A program made the position numbers and the translations under genes. Positions 11,401 through 24,800 of a stretch of 64,000 nucleotides of DNA are shown here, piece after piece. Position 1 is the first letter of the stretch. Each line of letters begins with the position of its first letter. The notes under the pieces are model-generated. The model was not told where the DNA came from and did not search any database. It saw only the letters and a list, made by a program, of their open reading frames with translations. Origin of the DNA: Nipponacmea schrenckii (taxonomy: Eukaryota; Mollusca; Gastropoda; Lottiidae); contig CM060199.1 in assembly GCA_030562195.1 (NCBI GenBank), positions 29,284,338-29,348,337 of the forward strand, given 5' to 3'.

Positions 11401-12695
11401 GGGCAAAAGGATTTCAGATCGGAGAGACAATACGGTATCAGAACATCATAATTTATTATGTTATTATACAAAAATGATACAAATATACAATTTATTCCAA
11501 TATAAGTAAAGATGAGGGGTTGAATCATATTAGATTTCCTATTAGATGAAAATATTTCAGCAGATATCTTACATAGAACTTACTGATTCACTTATTTTGG
11601 CAGCAGTGTAACCAACACCATTTTAGCATCAAAACAGAATTAATGAGGATGAAATTCAAGTAAAGTAGGAAAATAAATGATCCAATGATACAAAAAATTG
11701 AAATAAAAAACAGCACCATCAAGTATAGGAAATATACAGAACTTATGTATAAATATTATAATATACAAAAATCTACACATAAAATTACTTAGATTCAAAT
11801 TAAACAAAGAAATATTACTGCATAAAATGATCATGGTTTCAGTGTGTTCTAAGTAATAATACACCCAACACTATCAAAAGTGATATATTTTGGCAACAAA
11901 AAGATACAGTAATAGAACTACATGAAATACTTCATTTCCCTTCATTAAAGCCCTGTTTACACTTGGCCGCTATAAAGCCTTCCATTCCATTCCGTTCATA
12001 ATCACAATTTGACATCGTGCCGAGAACGGTTCCAAAATAATGCTCTAATTGAACTCTTCATGAAAGAGGTAATTAAGACTTGCATGTAAACCGGCTAAGA
12101 ACAAAAATGGTTTCGCGCTTACACTACAACAATTTATTGAGTCCGGTTTGAAAACTGAGACTACATCTACAAGGTGTGCCAGAATTGGAACGGTTCTGAG
12201 AACGCTCAAACTTTTATATTACATAAAACTTCTCTGTACCGAGAACCATTCGGAGAATAGATAAATTTTGTAGTGTAAACAGGGTTATGTTTTGCATAAC
12301 TAGAAAATGAAATAAGCAGTATAGCAAATCTTTGGTCATTATGGTAACACATACAACATTCAAAATGGCTAAATGCTGTTAACATGTCTTTAAGATTATA
12401 AATAAATTTGTCTCCAAAAATTTTTTTACCATAAAAAAAAGTCCAGAATATTACATTGTGAAATAACAAACATACAACAAAAAAAGATTGTAATATGTTT
12501 TAAGTAAAGGTACTGAAAAGGGTACGTCTGAACTTCCATTATTCTGTAATCAGAGAAGTGAGGATAGGTTTAAGTTCAACACCACAGCATCCAGTTTCAC
12601 CTTGCAACAGAAGTGGACCAAACAACAAATAATGTTGCCTAGTGGTTCAAGTCAATACAATTTACACTTTAACATCTATTTAATAATTCACATTC
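11401..12695 (-). other. 3' flank / probable 3' UTR of gene B
   Basis: AT-rich sequence, with a MITE at 11951-12284 as its only recognisable element. On the minus strand an AATAAA lies near 11490. No copy of the gene A long C-terminal exon was found here. Confidence 0.45.
11951..12284. mobile_element. MITE-like element, family 2
   Basis: Perfect 13-base terminal inverted repeats: CCCTGTTTACACT at 11951-11963 and AGTGTAAACAGGG at 12272-12284. There is no coding capacity in 334 bp. The interior holds GAACGGTTCC-like inverted motifs. A diverged copy in the opposite orientation lies at about 19150-19580. No clear target duplication was found, so the superfamily stays open. Confidence 0.75.
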
Positions 12696-12848
12696 CTAAA
12701 CTTGTGTTGGGCTACGGTCTCTAGACTTACAAGAAAAACACTTCCAAAATCGACACCCAAATCTCCAGCCTGAAGATTCATTTTCCTCATGTATAACTGA
12801 TTTAGATAAGTTCTCTCTTGCTACCTCTTCATGCACAATCACTAAATT
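12696..12848 (-). CDS. KIF26: Gene B last coding exon, cysteine-rich PTQV end
   Basis: Acceptor TATTTTCAG (minus strand) precedes 12848. The frame gives 50 residues from [10 protein letters not shown] to a TAG at 12698-12696. It matches the gene A coiled-coil exon in position and at SGW-x-F, but is shorter and has lost the Lys/Gln/Leu heptads. It ends [19 protein letters not shown], homologous to the read-through tail of gene A. The place of the gene A donor reads TGT CGA here, a poor splice donor, so gene B seems fixed on this end. T-Q-V is a class I PDZ-ligand pattern. Confidence 0.85.
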   Translation of the reverse strand, partial: NLVIVHEEVARENLSKSVIHEENESSGWRFGCRFWKCFSCKSRDRSPTQV

Positions 12849-15800
12849 CTGAAAATACAAACATAATATTTAATTGGTACTTGGTACTCATGTTGGAAAT
12901 AGTGGATAGTCAAACATTTTCTAATAGTAGCATATTTAGGTTGAGGCAATGGAAAAGTTTTATTTTTAAGTGAAAATTAACCCTCTGAATGCTAAATTTC
13001 ATTTCAGGCCATTGGCTTCTGGAGGGCTCAGGCCACATTTTTGGCCTCCCTTGAATATAGTTACTAAGTGCAAGCAGCAAGCTCTTGTGAATATTTGTTA
13101 AACTGTTAATGATGAACTTTGGAAATGTTCCTAAAACCAGTTTCAAGGTAATTTCAAAATAAAGCACAACTGTAGATATTGTTTGCTTCTGCCAGACAGG
13201 GAAACAAAACAACTAAAAATGCATATTATATTAATGAACATAGTTTGTTAAGATGAATATTTGGACAAATTTATACCGTAGACAAGCTTGTAAAAGGAAA
13301 CAATGGGAATCAAACAATTTTTACCTCTTCTTCATATCTTTTCCTCTGATATTTTTCAGCTTCTTTAACTGTCATATTCTTCATCTCAATATGATCTTCC
13401 TTTAATTTAGCAGCTAGTCGTGATTCATGGTATGGGCTAGATAACTTACTTATAGGACTTAATTTACATGTCTCTAGAGTAGTTTCTAATACACGATTGG
13501 GTGCAGACCTACTTCTTTTACCTGCTGTAAAATATAATACATAAATATATTGGGTACGTGAATGGTGTAATCTTTCAACAGGTATAGAAATATTATATTG
13601 TTCTGCTCTCATATTATGTTACATCGAGAGGTACTAGCTTGAATAGTGACCTGTTTAACACATAATTTTATCATATTCATAATGCGTAACAAAAGATGAT
13701 GGAAACCCTAAATATATAATCAAACATAAATCCAATCTATTTGTATTGTGCTGAACATTCCAAAAGTGAAGTTGCTCATGTAACTCAACTCACCTTTACG
13801 AAGTGCATTGCGCTTTCTCTCTGTCATATATCTTAGGTCCTCGGCTTCTGAACAACTTGCCTCTGATTCTCGCAACATACTCTCATATCCACTACTAGTA
13901 CCACCATGTATTTTATCAGATTTACTACCATGATGTGATGAATGTATATCGGTACTTATTGAACTACTATTATCACTACCATGACCACTACTAGAGTGAC
14001 TTGGTGTTCTTGGTTTGGTTATTTTAGAGTATGGTGATAATAATTTTTTACTATCAACAGATACTATACCACTATCATTTCCACTGTCAGAATCATTGCA
14101 CTGTTTTTTTTCACTCATTTGAAGATTGACTATTCTTTGAGTAAGCAGCATTTCCTTTTCTTTCTTAACACTTTTACACAATTTGGGAGAACTGTGAACA
14201 AAAGGTGGCACTGGATTTTTGGCTTGTCTTGTAATTTGTTTACTGACACTTTTTGATTTGGCACATTTTGAGTCTTTTTCTACTGTCCTGTTCTTCTTTT
14301 CTGGAGATTTCCCAAAATCATAAAGAGGCTGATGTGAAGTCTGACACAGGTTCGTTGTTAAGGTTGTTGGTAGCTGGACGGTACTGAGCTTCACCAAGCC
14401 ATGAGGAAGTGCAGGTTTTGATTTGACTGGTTTAATGGAAGATTTTTCGGCTTCCATAAACAAGTCTTTTTCTGGTTTATACCCTGATAAAATTGAGGTA
14501 GATTTTTCAGGAGTTTGATTGGGGGTTTTGTCACTGAATTGGCTAGTTGTTTTGTCACTAATATTGTCAATATTTTCACTAAGTTCACTATAAATACCAC
14601 TTTCTACAAATGTTTCGGTTGACAAATTAGGATTGGAGGCACCATCAGGTTTCCGTAGCAACTGTCTACAAGGTTCTAGCATAGAGTCACAATTGTCATA
14701 TTCTGATATACTTGTATACATATTTTCACTTTGGTCTGTTTCCAACTTATTTTCCGAAATAAGCTCGTAAAATGAGTCCTGAGTACAAATATTGTCATTT
14801 TCAACAATCTCATAAGAATTGTCCAGAATATTCACTTCTGGTTCACTATGAAAAGTCACATTCAATTTGTCTGATTTGGCACTAAAACTTTGGTCAGTGT
14901 TTGTTTCTGCATCCATCATAGATACAGAATCTTGATTTTCATTTGACACAGATTTGACCCACTCTGTCACTCGGTTTGTGTGATGTAAAGGAGAATTTGT
15001 TTTAATTAGCTTAGGATTCAATGTCTTCACCATTCTGCCAGGTGAAGGTGAACTTTGACCTGAAGAAGCAGATGTGTGTAGTTTTCTCAACAGAGAATCA
15101 TGAAGCTTGTCTTTTCTATGATGTGAAACACTTTCCATATTTCCAATCACCTGATTATCAGAATTCACTATAACATTTGTCATATCTGCATCGTTGTGAT
15201 GTTTCTCTACCCAGTCTCTAACAAATGGTTTGACAACCATATTTTCACTGATATCAATAGTATCTTTAATCTGAGTGTTGGTACCATCATTACTAGAAAT
15301 ACTAACAGGACGGGATGAAGCAGCTTCCACATGAGTTGATATATTACTATCTGTACTAACCATACTATCTGGTCTGATTAATTTACTATCTATTTGTTTG
15401 ATAACAGCTTGTTTTAGTCCAGAACTTGAAGCATGTTTTAATTTTGGACTAGGTGAAGATGGTGGTATTTCACGTGGTGCTTTACTGCTAGAAGATGTTT
15501 TATTACTAGTTAACATTTCACGGGGTCCATCAATCCATCTTTCTTCTGAACTCACAACAACATTTTTTAACTTCTTTTTGGAAGCATCAGGTTTAGGAGA
15601 CTGAGGAACCTTTTTAGGCGATTGTGCAGGTTGTTTCGTCATTCGAGGACCATCTATCCACTGTTCACCAGGTTGATGTTGTGGATTTGATAGAACATCC
15701 ACTGGTTCTTCATAGACTGGACCATCTATCCACTGTTCTGGATGAGGTGAAGAATGAGTTTGTGGTATTCTCTGATGTCTTGACACATGACTTCTAAAAC

Positions 15801-18800
15801 GTTTGTTAGCTTCTGCTTGCTGTTCAATCTGGGTGTAGCCTATAGATGGAGATGTGGATTGCTGCTGTTGCTTTTGTTGTTTCTGATAATGTTGAAGATA
15901 TCGAGATTTAACAACAGGAGAAGGCCGATATTGGGGATGATGTTGAGGAGAGCAAGGTGCTGACTGAGATTCCAGAACATGGTACTGACTCTGAGGTTTA
16001 GGTGCACCCATTCTAGGCCTCATCAATCTTCGATGATCTGAATAAGTCATACTCCTTCCACTGTCAGATGCTGAACCTTCATCACCTGATGACCTTGACC
16101 CACCAGGTCGTCGAGGAAGACGAGGATTTGTTCTAGGCACAGAACGAGGAGGACCTTCATTGTCTGTAAAATCACGATCACTGAGTGAGTGTCCATTAGA
16201 ACCGAGATATATAGCAGTGTCACAAGACTGTTCACTACTTGAAGTACAGGTATAATTATCTGGATCAGAATGTGAAGATGAAACAAACATGTCTTCTCTC
16301 AATGTTCCCATTCTCATTCCCTTATATGGTCGATGGAACTGACCACTGCCATCTGTTGAACTATCTTCTGAACTTGCACTTGAAATTTGCTGTAAAAGAT
16401 ACAATGTGAAAATTTCAACAGGTACTATGTTATGGGTTTATAAGAAAGGTATTTTTTAACATGCTAAGTCTGTAGCGGAGTCTCTTTTGTAATATCTGTA
16501 GGACTTTAAACTTTTGCCTTCCAACCCCTTCCTACTTACATCACTGAAAGGGTGTAACAAGGATGATAAATTACTCTAGTAAGCATTTATAGACATGTTA
16601 ATAATTATGTTGGGAGAATTTGATAGCTTTTAATATCCAGAGAGAGAAAGGGTCTATATACATATAAGTCAATATTAGACATATAGATATACACTGATGT
16701 CAATGTTATTCATAAACCAAATGACTTTGCTTCATCCATTACAGATCCTTACCGTTACGTTTACATACCTTAGCTTTTCTACGTTTCATACGATGCATTC
16801 TGGCTGCCATTTGTATAACTTGTAAAGTTTCTGTATGGTGTGGTAGAGCTGAAGATACATGAACTATAATACAAGTTCTACATGTTGTATTTCCTAATGA
16901 ATCTCGTAATAACTTGTAACATATTCTGTATGGATGATCTGGAATAAGCTGAAGATACATGAAATATAATAAAGTTTAACATGTATGTATATCCTAATAA
17001 TACCTAATAATGACTATCTATACTATTTGATAATATAGAACTTATAGTCTAATTTATATTTATATGCTAGCTAGTCTAATATATATTCATATTAAAGTCA
17101 GTCTAATATGTATTTAGTCCCTTAAATATTTATATGATAGCAAGTCTTATATAAGTTTATATATAATAGAAAGTCTAATATATATTTTATTTATATGAAA
17201 GTAAGTCTAATATGTATTTAGTCCCTTAAATATTTATATGATAGCAAGTCCTATATATATTTACATATAATAGAAAGTCTAATATATTTATATAAGATAG
17301 TAGGTCTAAATAGTCTAATATATATTTATATCATAATAAATCTTAATATATACATGTATTTATAGTCTTATATATATTTATATCATAGTAAATCTTAATA
17401 TATATTTATAGTCTTATATATATTTATATCATAATAAATCTTAATATATATTTATAGTCTTATATATATTTATATCATAATAAATCTTAATATATATTTA
17501 TAGTCTTATATATATTTATATCATAATAAATCTTAATATATATTTATAGTCTTATATATATTTATATCATAATAAATCTTAATATATATTTATAGTCTTA
17601 TATATATATATATATATATATATCATAATAAATCTTAATATATATTTATAGTCTTATATATATATATATATATCATAATAAATCTTAATATATATTTATA
17701 GTCTTATATAGATGATTACATTGTTTACCAGGCCACAGTCAGTGCAAATAATAAACAAGAAACCTACGTTGGACTAACAGATACTGAATTTAAATCGAGA
17801 TACGCTAACCATCACCAATCTTTTCGAGATGAGAGATTAAAAAACAGCACCGAACTCAGTAAATTTATTTGGACTTTGAAAAAAAACAACGAAGACTATA
17901 AGATAAAGTGGAAAATTCTAGGACGCTCATCATCATACTCAAATATATCAAAAAGATGTAACCTTTGTACCCTGGAAAAGTTTTTCATCATTTGTCACCC
18001 TGAAAAATCAACCTTAAACAAGCGTTCGGAGCTAATCAGCATGTGTCGCCATTCATGCAAATTTCTCCTACAAAATGACGTCTAATTCACCTTGTGTAGT
18101 TACTGTGCCCACATGCATGCATAGCAATATTTCAAACCAAACCGTCTTGTTCTCCTGACGAGTGGTAGCAAATCTACTACGAAACAGACTGTTGAGAAAA
18201 CTTAATGTTTATGTGAAATTGTTCGTTTTCTAATCATCTATAAAGCTCCGTGGATGTGCACGTAGAGCACTCTGGAAGATTATCCTGGATTTTTTCATAT
18301 TTCATATAAATATAAATCTTAATATATATTTATAGTCTTATATATATTTATATCATAGTAAATCTTAATATATATTCAGTCTAATATATAGTTATATCAT
18401 TTTAATTAATAACTTGACAAAGCTTAATTTTTAATATTATTCATTTATTGCTTAATATATAATCAATGGATTAACTATTAACATCATTAATAAATAAAAA
18501 ATAACAGCCACGCAACTCACTCAACAGTGCAGAAATCAAAAACTACAAGACAGCTTGAAAGATTTTTTATACAGTCACATTAAATTTTATTGATCAAGTC
18601 TCTCATAAACCAATTGAACACTTCACTCTCTAATCTTCAAATCTTGGCCAATAAAAATATTAATGATCAAATTAATGGCTGCTCTTTGAAATTGCTAGGA
18701 ATGATCATAAAATATGTCAATTTCCCCAGCTAATATGAGTATTTTATCACCTTCTTCAAAAAGATATGAGAACCTTCATCCCTCCATGACTCCATATTCC

Positions 18801-21800
18801 TCCTGCCCAGTTTATATCCTGGGAAATTTCAAGAAAAAAGTAATTTCCAATAAATGACAACAGACCATTTTATGACTGCTGACTGCCACTCATGTTTACA
18901 ATTGTGTGCATTTTATGAGAATTTATTGGTGGTTCTCCAGAGAGGAATAATTTTTACACTGCCTCAAACAGGAGATGGGAAGACAAGTTTAAGAGAAGTC
19001 AAATTAATCAAGTATTAAAAACGTTTGATTCCAGTTCTACGCCCTTCTAGTTAGATAAAATATAACATCTGATTCAAGGTTTCTTTTTCAATTTTTGCAA
19101 TGAAGAATCAGTGCCCTAGAGCCTTGACTCTTTATACACTGAAGTACCTCTGTACCCAGTTCAAACTGCCAAATTTATCTGTTCACAGAACCGTACAGAT
19201 GAATTTTGTCTAATATAAATAGTTGAGCATTCTCAGAACGGTTCCAATTCTGGGCCACCTCATAGAGGTAGTCTCTAAACAGTTCTAAGACCAGACTGAG
19301 AACGGATTACTGCGAGTGCGCATTGACCAGCCTTCACCTTTTTCTATGGAATTTGATCATCATTTAAAGCCATGTTTGTTTTCATCCAGGTAACATGGAT
19401 GTCTATGACTTGATGAGTTCCATCAAAAAGTGTCATAAGAGCAGTCAACCATGTGCATTATTATTTGGGAACTACTCTCGGGCATGCCCAAATTATTGTT
19501 GGTGTAAACTGGATAAATTTGTGATTTTATGCAGCCTAGTCTGGACTGAGGACGGAACACTTTATAGCGTGTAAACAGGGCTTGGAGCTCTTAAACCTCA
19601 TTAATCAATTACATGAACATTATAAAATCTTTTAAGTTCTGGTCATGATTTGTGAAAAAAAATATTGAAAAATAATTTTAGTACGCTATAAAAATTTCCT
19701 CTAGTTAATTAATTGTAGCCTATAAATTCTATTGGTACATGTAAAATGTTTTACATGTTTGAAGAAAGGGAAAGAATTCTATTGATTAAACAGTAAATAT
19801 TAATGTAAATAGACCATTTCTTCACCTTATCTCACATAAATTCAACCTAGCCTGCTTAAAATACACCATTACTTAGCCTTAATCACATAAACTACACCCG
19901 TTGCATTTCTTTCTAGTAAATTGACATTACTATAAAATACTCTAGATGTTGACGTCAAATATTTGATGTCGTTTCTCCGATTGCCTATTGATTAAGATAT
20001 ATATCTTACAAAGTTGTCGATTATTCCAGAAAATGGCTACCCCATTAGATTCCTTCTACCATTAATCTTGTTAAATGGCTCAATATATATTTCACTACCT
20101 TCCATTTACAAGGCTCTATCAACATCTCTCATAGTTTCCAATCAACTTTATACCTTGTATAATAAATCGCTAATCAAATTTATGCTTCACTTGAAATATT
20201 TCCAATCTAAACACATGACTTAACTTTATTCCATCTCTTCAATTTCATTTTTATGGGTCTCCTGACTGCTCGAGAAAAACCTCTCTCATTTAAGAAGCGT
20301 CATATCTTTTAACGACTGTCCAAATTGCCATGGGATGAGGCAAGCCTCAATCGAATATTAAACATACAATGGAAAACCAAATTTGACCGAGAGCATATGC
20401 GATACAACGTGTGAAAAAATAAAAATTCATGAAGGATTTCCTTTGATGACAGCAAAGTTTAACAAACAAATAACTCAACAAAATCAATCATTACATAAAA
20501 ATAGATGACATTAAATTCTGTCTCTTGAAATTCTCCATGGAATAACTCAAAAACAAGACAAATGATATAAAAAAAAATACTTATTTCAATGTTTCAATAC
20601 AGAGACTAATCCATCAGATATTTCCAATTTTAATTTGGAGCTGAATGAACATCAGAAAATTGAGATATTTTTTCAAGTCATATTATTTATGCTCATTCAA
20701 GAAATTAAAGGTTATCATTATGATGTGAAAAAATAAAAAAGAACCATTTTGCTACAGAAAAATCTACCTTGGACAATACCAGAGCTGTGTAGAGAATTCA
20801 TCCTTCACTTTAGAAGCCATAATTCAGTCTGAACTCTTTAGCAAGGAGTCATTACATAACCCCCACACTTTGAAGTCTCAATAATCTAAACAATATACCA
20901 CCCCTCCAATAGGCTAGGGGTAATAATGTGTATTTAATACCTCAGTTTAATGACTTTAAAATGGCCTGAAGTGACTGATAGAGTGTGAAGTGGTTTAAAT
21001 TTGACCGTTTGTGTCATCAAGCGACTCCAATAGTCCCTATTAACAGGTCATTAATGCCTTTACCAGATGCTATATAAAATTATATAGTCATCTTTTATTT
21101 CTACTTAGGCCTTGAAAATAAATAAAATAGTTTTATTTCATCAAGATGTGTTATATTATACTTCAATAAACATTCATAATAATTTTGACTTAGAATGTGG
21201 GATCCTTTAAGTCCAAAAATTCTCTTCTTTATTTACAACAAATCAATTTAAAGAAATGCTACCTCTTAGATTGGACATAAATATCTCTAAACTTGGTCAA
21301 TAAAAGTATAATTATATTCATCAATTCCATCACTTAAGAAAACTATCTCTATGTGATATGATATATGAATTAAGTAATTATTGTTTCATAAATAATTAGG
21401 TTTAATGGATTATTACCTAGTTTTAAGAAATGATAAAGTTACGGAGGGATTCTGTTATATAGTTTTAGCAGGGTAAGTCCATTGATGAACAAAAACATGA
21501 ATATTGAATTGATAAATCTAAAGTCAATAGTGTTTATTTATCATATAGATGTCAATGTCCTAACAGTGATAATGAATGCTAATTAGTGAATTATAAATCA
21601 ATTTAATTGTGACAACAATATATTGTTTTACGACCTAATATCAATTAAATATCTTCTGCTAACTTCCTTAAAAAGGTAAGAAAGAAACATCTATGTTACA
21701 AGGATAACTACTTAGGTTCACAAGTCCGCCGTGACAGGCATCCTTTCTACCAACTGGTCCTTGCTGGAATTAAGAGTGAAGTCAGATTTTCAACGTATCC

Positions 21801-24800
21801 AAGCAAATGACATCATGACGTAAAAAACCTACACTCAAACTGCTGGGCTAAAAAGTTACTTTCATTCAAAATAAATATTTTATTGGCCTGTCTGATTTTC
21901 TGTATTTGATAGAATTGGACTCGTTGTTAAAAAGTCATTTGCTTAAATTAGAGCCACAAAAAATTTTTATATTCATTTGTGGACTTGCCTGATGTCCACA
22001 CTATACAAAAGAAACCCACTTTAATCCATCAAATTAATTCTTAATTTAACCAAAAATCTTGTCATATAAAAGGGATTTTGTGTTTAGTTATGACACTAGT
22101 TAAGATGTACAGATCATATCAAATCTGAGACAATAATTTTTCAACTATTTTTTGTTCAGTTTTCATCTTGTTTTACATGTACATATATATACATAAAGTA
22201 TTTATACTAATATACAAAACAGGTGATGGCAGAAATCAAAGACTTAATATTTAATTCAGGTGTCCAAACCACAGGTCAAATTTCCCAAGATTCTGATAAA
22301 TGATACTCTCTAAATCTGGAGATAATTTAGCTCTTCTCAGATCAAGTTTTATTGATAGACACTTAAAGACACATGATTGTAAGTGTATCACTTCCTACAA
22401 TAACTACCAAATGTTCCGTTTTAGTCTGTTCACCTGATAATAACTCAACTCTTTCCTGTTATTTCTGTATCACCTGTATATTTAGACTGTTCACATCAAA
22501 TGTATCAAATCTACATTTCATATCAACCAATATATACATAGTTTGTGTATAAGTGTTGTTCTCTTAGTATGATATAGCTATTTGATAATTCATTACTCTA
22601 CCGAATCAGAGCTAAGGAAATAATGCAGTTCACATTGTACCTTTGTGGGGTTCTATAGCACTGCGGTTAGAGCATTGGTTCTTTACGTCATGACGTGAGT
22701 GCTAATCTAGACCAGTGTGTGAAAGTTCAATGACCTTGAATAAGTCATCTTCACTCACAATTCCAGTCTACCCAGCTGGAAATGGGTACGGATAATCTAG
22801 GAAAGATCAATGCCAAGAGGTTTTGCCGAGTACTAGCTGGTAGAAAAGATCCCTTTCACGGCGGACTTGTGAACCTAAGTTTGTTAGGTCTATCCTTGTA
22901 AAATATAGTTGTTTCTTTCTTTCTTTTTACCTAAAGTTTTTTTGTCAGTGTCTACTCTGTCATGTCCAGAAAGTCTTAAAAAATGTAAGCAATATTTTTC
23001 AAAAAAAAGTCCTAATGTTGATGTTGTAGCTGAAATAGCATTGGATGAGTCATTATGTTGTATTATTGTTATGTTTTTTAATAAAAAAAATAGAGACTTA
23101 CCTATGAGGTAAATGTCTTTGACCATTGAGTAGAGCCATAATAACATTACCAAGAGCCGAAAGACTTAAAGAAGCATTACTAGGATCTTTAGATTTAGCT
23201 GTACTCCCTAAATCTATTAAATGTAGTCGACTTCTACCTCCAGCAACTGAAAAACATCAGTAAAAAAGTTTTAAACAGGTCTTTAATAAATCAATGTGCC
23301 ATACATGGTCAAAATGTTTCTACATGCCTGTCTATTTTGTTTTATATTAACTTCAACAACATGCAAGGCTTGGATAAAATCATTGTGCAGGTTCAAATTT
23401 ATTCCAATGCAAACTATTTCTATGAACTGACTGTGTTGACCACTTAAAGTAAATGAAAGTAAAATAAAAACTAGAATTGCTTACAATTATGAACGTATTT
23501 CGAGAGCCTTAAAATATTATGTAGGCTAAATTTGCAATTACCTACATCTAGACAATATATTGAATATCATTTGACCTAGTTTTCAAAGTCATAAAATAAT
23601 TAGGTCACACCTTCCGTAACGGTTAATGATGGCGAAAATATGAAAATTATCAATTTTTGCTGTATTTAAGTACACTTATCTCTGTGAATTTTTTAAGTAA
23701 GCCAAATTAAAAAATATCTACTCGTAGACAATATATTGAATATTATTTGACCTAATTTTCAAGGTCATAGATTAAGTGGGTCACACATTCCGTACCCGTT
23801 AAAGTGACCTAATTTTGAAAAAATCGAAATTTAAATAATTCGAAAGAAAATACGAAATTTGAAAATCGGTCTCCAAGAAAAGGTAGACAATGATCCATTG
23901 TATCTATGTGCTAAATTTCATCAAAATCGGTCTAACAGTAGTGTCTGAATTTCGGATTTAAGAATTGTAACGAAAATTCAAAATGGCGGCCGATATGGCA
24001 GCTTGACCTAATTATTTAGGTCAAATCAATTACTATTGACAAGTTATTTATAAAACAGTTTTCACTTTTCACCTGACAGTTATAGACCGGAAGTTACGTA
24101 ATTACGTCATTTGAGGCTAAACCGGAAGTGGAATTTTTTTTTTCACATTTTTTCAAAAATTATAAACATATCGCCTATCAACTGGTAAAGTTTCAAAATT
24201 TTACCATTTATATTAAAGCAGAAATCACGGTCTGAAATTTTTGCCGATGACCCTTGAATATTGAATTGCAAATCGTGGGTAAAATATTTAACCTAATTGC
24301 ATAAAACCTATAATTGTTAGTTGACAAATACATTGAAGTTTTCAAATCTGAAAATCCGGTCAAAATCGAACTGAAAAAGAACTTGCTAAACAAAATAACC
24401 TGAACTTCCGGTTCTCACTTCCTGTCAGAGATAGAACTTCCGGTTTTGTTTTATTTGATAATAGAAATCATTCTAAGATCAACTGTAGATTTAGAATTTC
24501 TGCACCTTTTACCAGTTTGTCTGCAAACTCATCCAAGAATTACAAAAAAAAAAAAAAAAAAAAAATAAAACTAGAATTGCTTACAATTATGAACGTATTT
24601 CGAGAGCCTTAAAATATTATGTAGGCTAAATTTGCAATAACCTACATCTAGACAATATATTGAATATCATTTGACCTAGTTTTCAAAGTCATAAAATAAT
24701 TAGGTCACACCTTCCGTAACGGTTAATGATGGCGAAAATATGTAAATTATCAATTTTTGCTGTATTTAAGTACACTTATCTCTATGAATTTTTTAAGTAA

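Larger units (their letters stand above)
18401..23101 (-). other. Gene B intron, remainder
   Basis: AT-rich intron with a MITE copy (19150-19580) and SINE copies (21678-21790 and 22644-22925). The rest, including 19600-21670 and 21800-22640, shows nothing I can name. Confidence 0.6.

Noticed and set aside
11409..11430. AGATCGGAGAG-like word recalling a sequencing adapter
   Set aside because: It departs from the adapter after a few bases, and the flanks read as normal genomic sequence.
1..16389. Gene A and gene B as the same gene duplicated by assembly error
   Set aside because: Outside the three blocks, exons and introns differ too much to be haplotypes or a mis-join.
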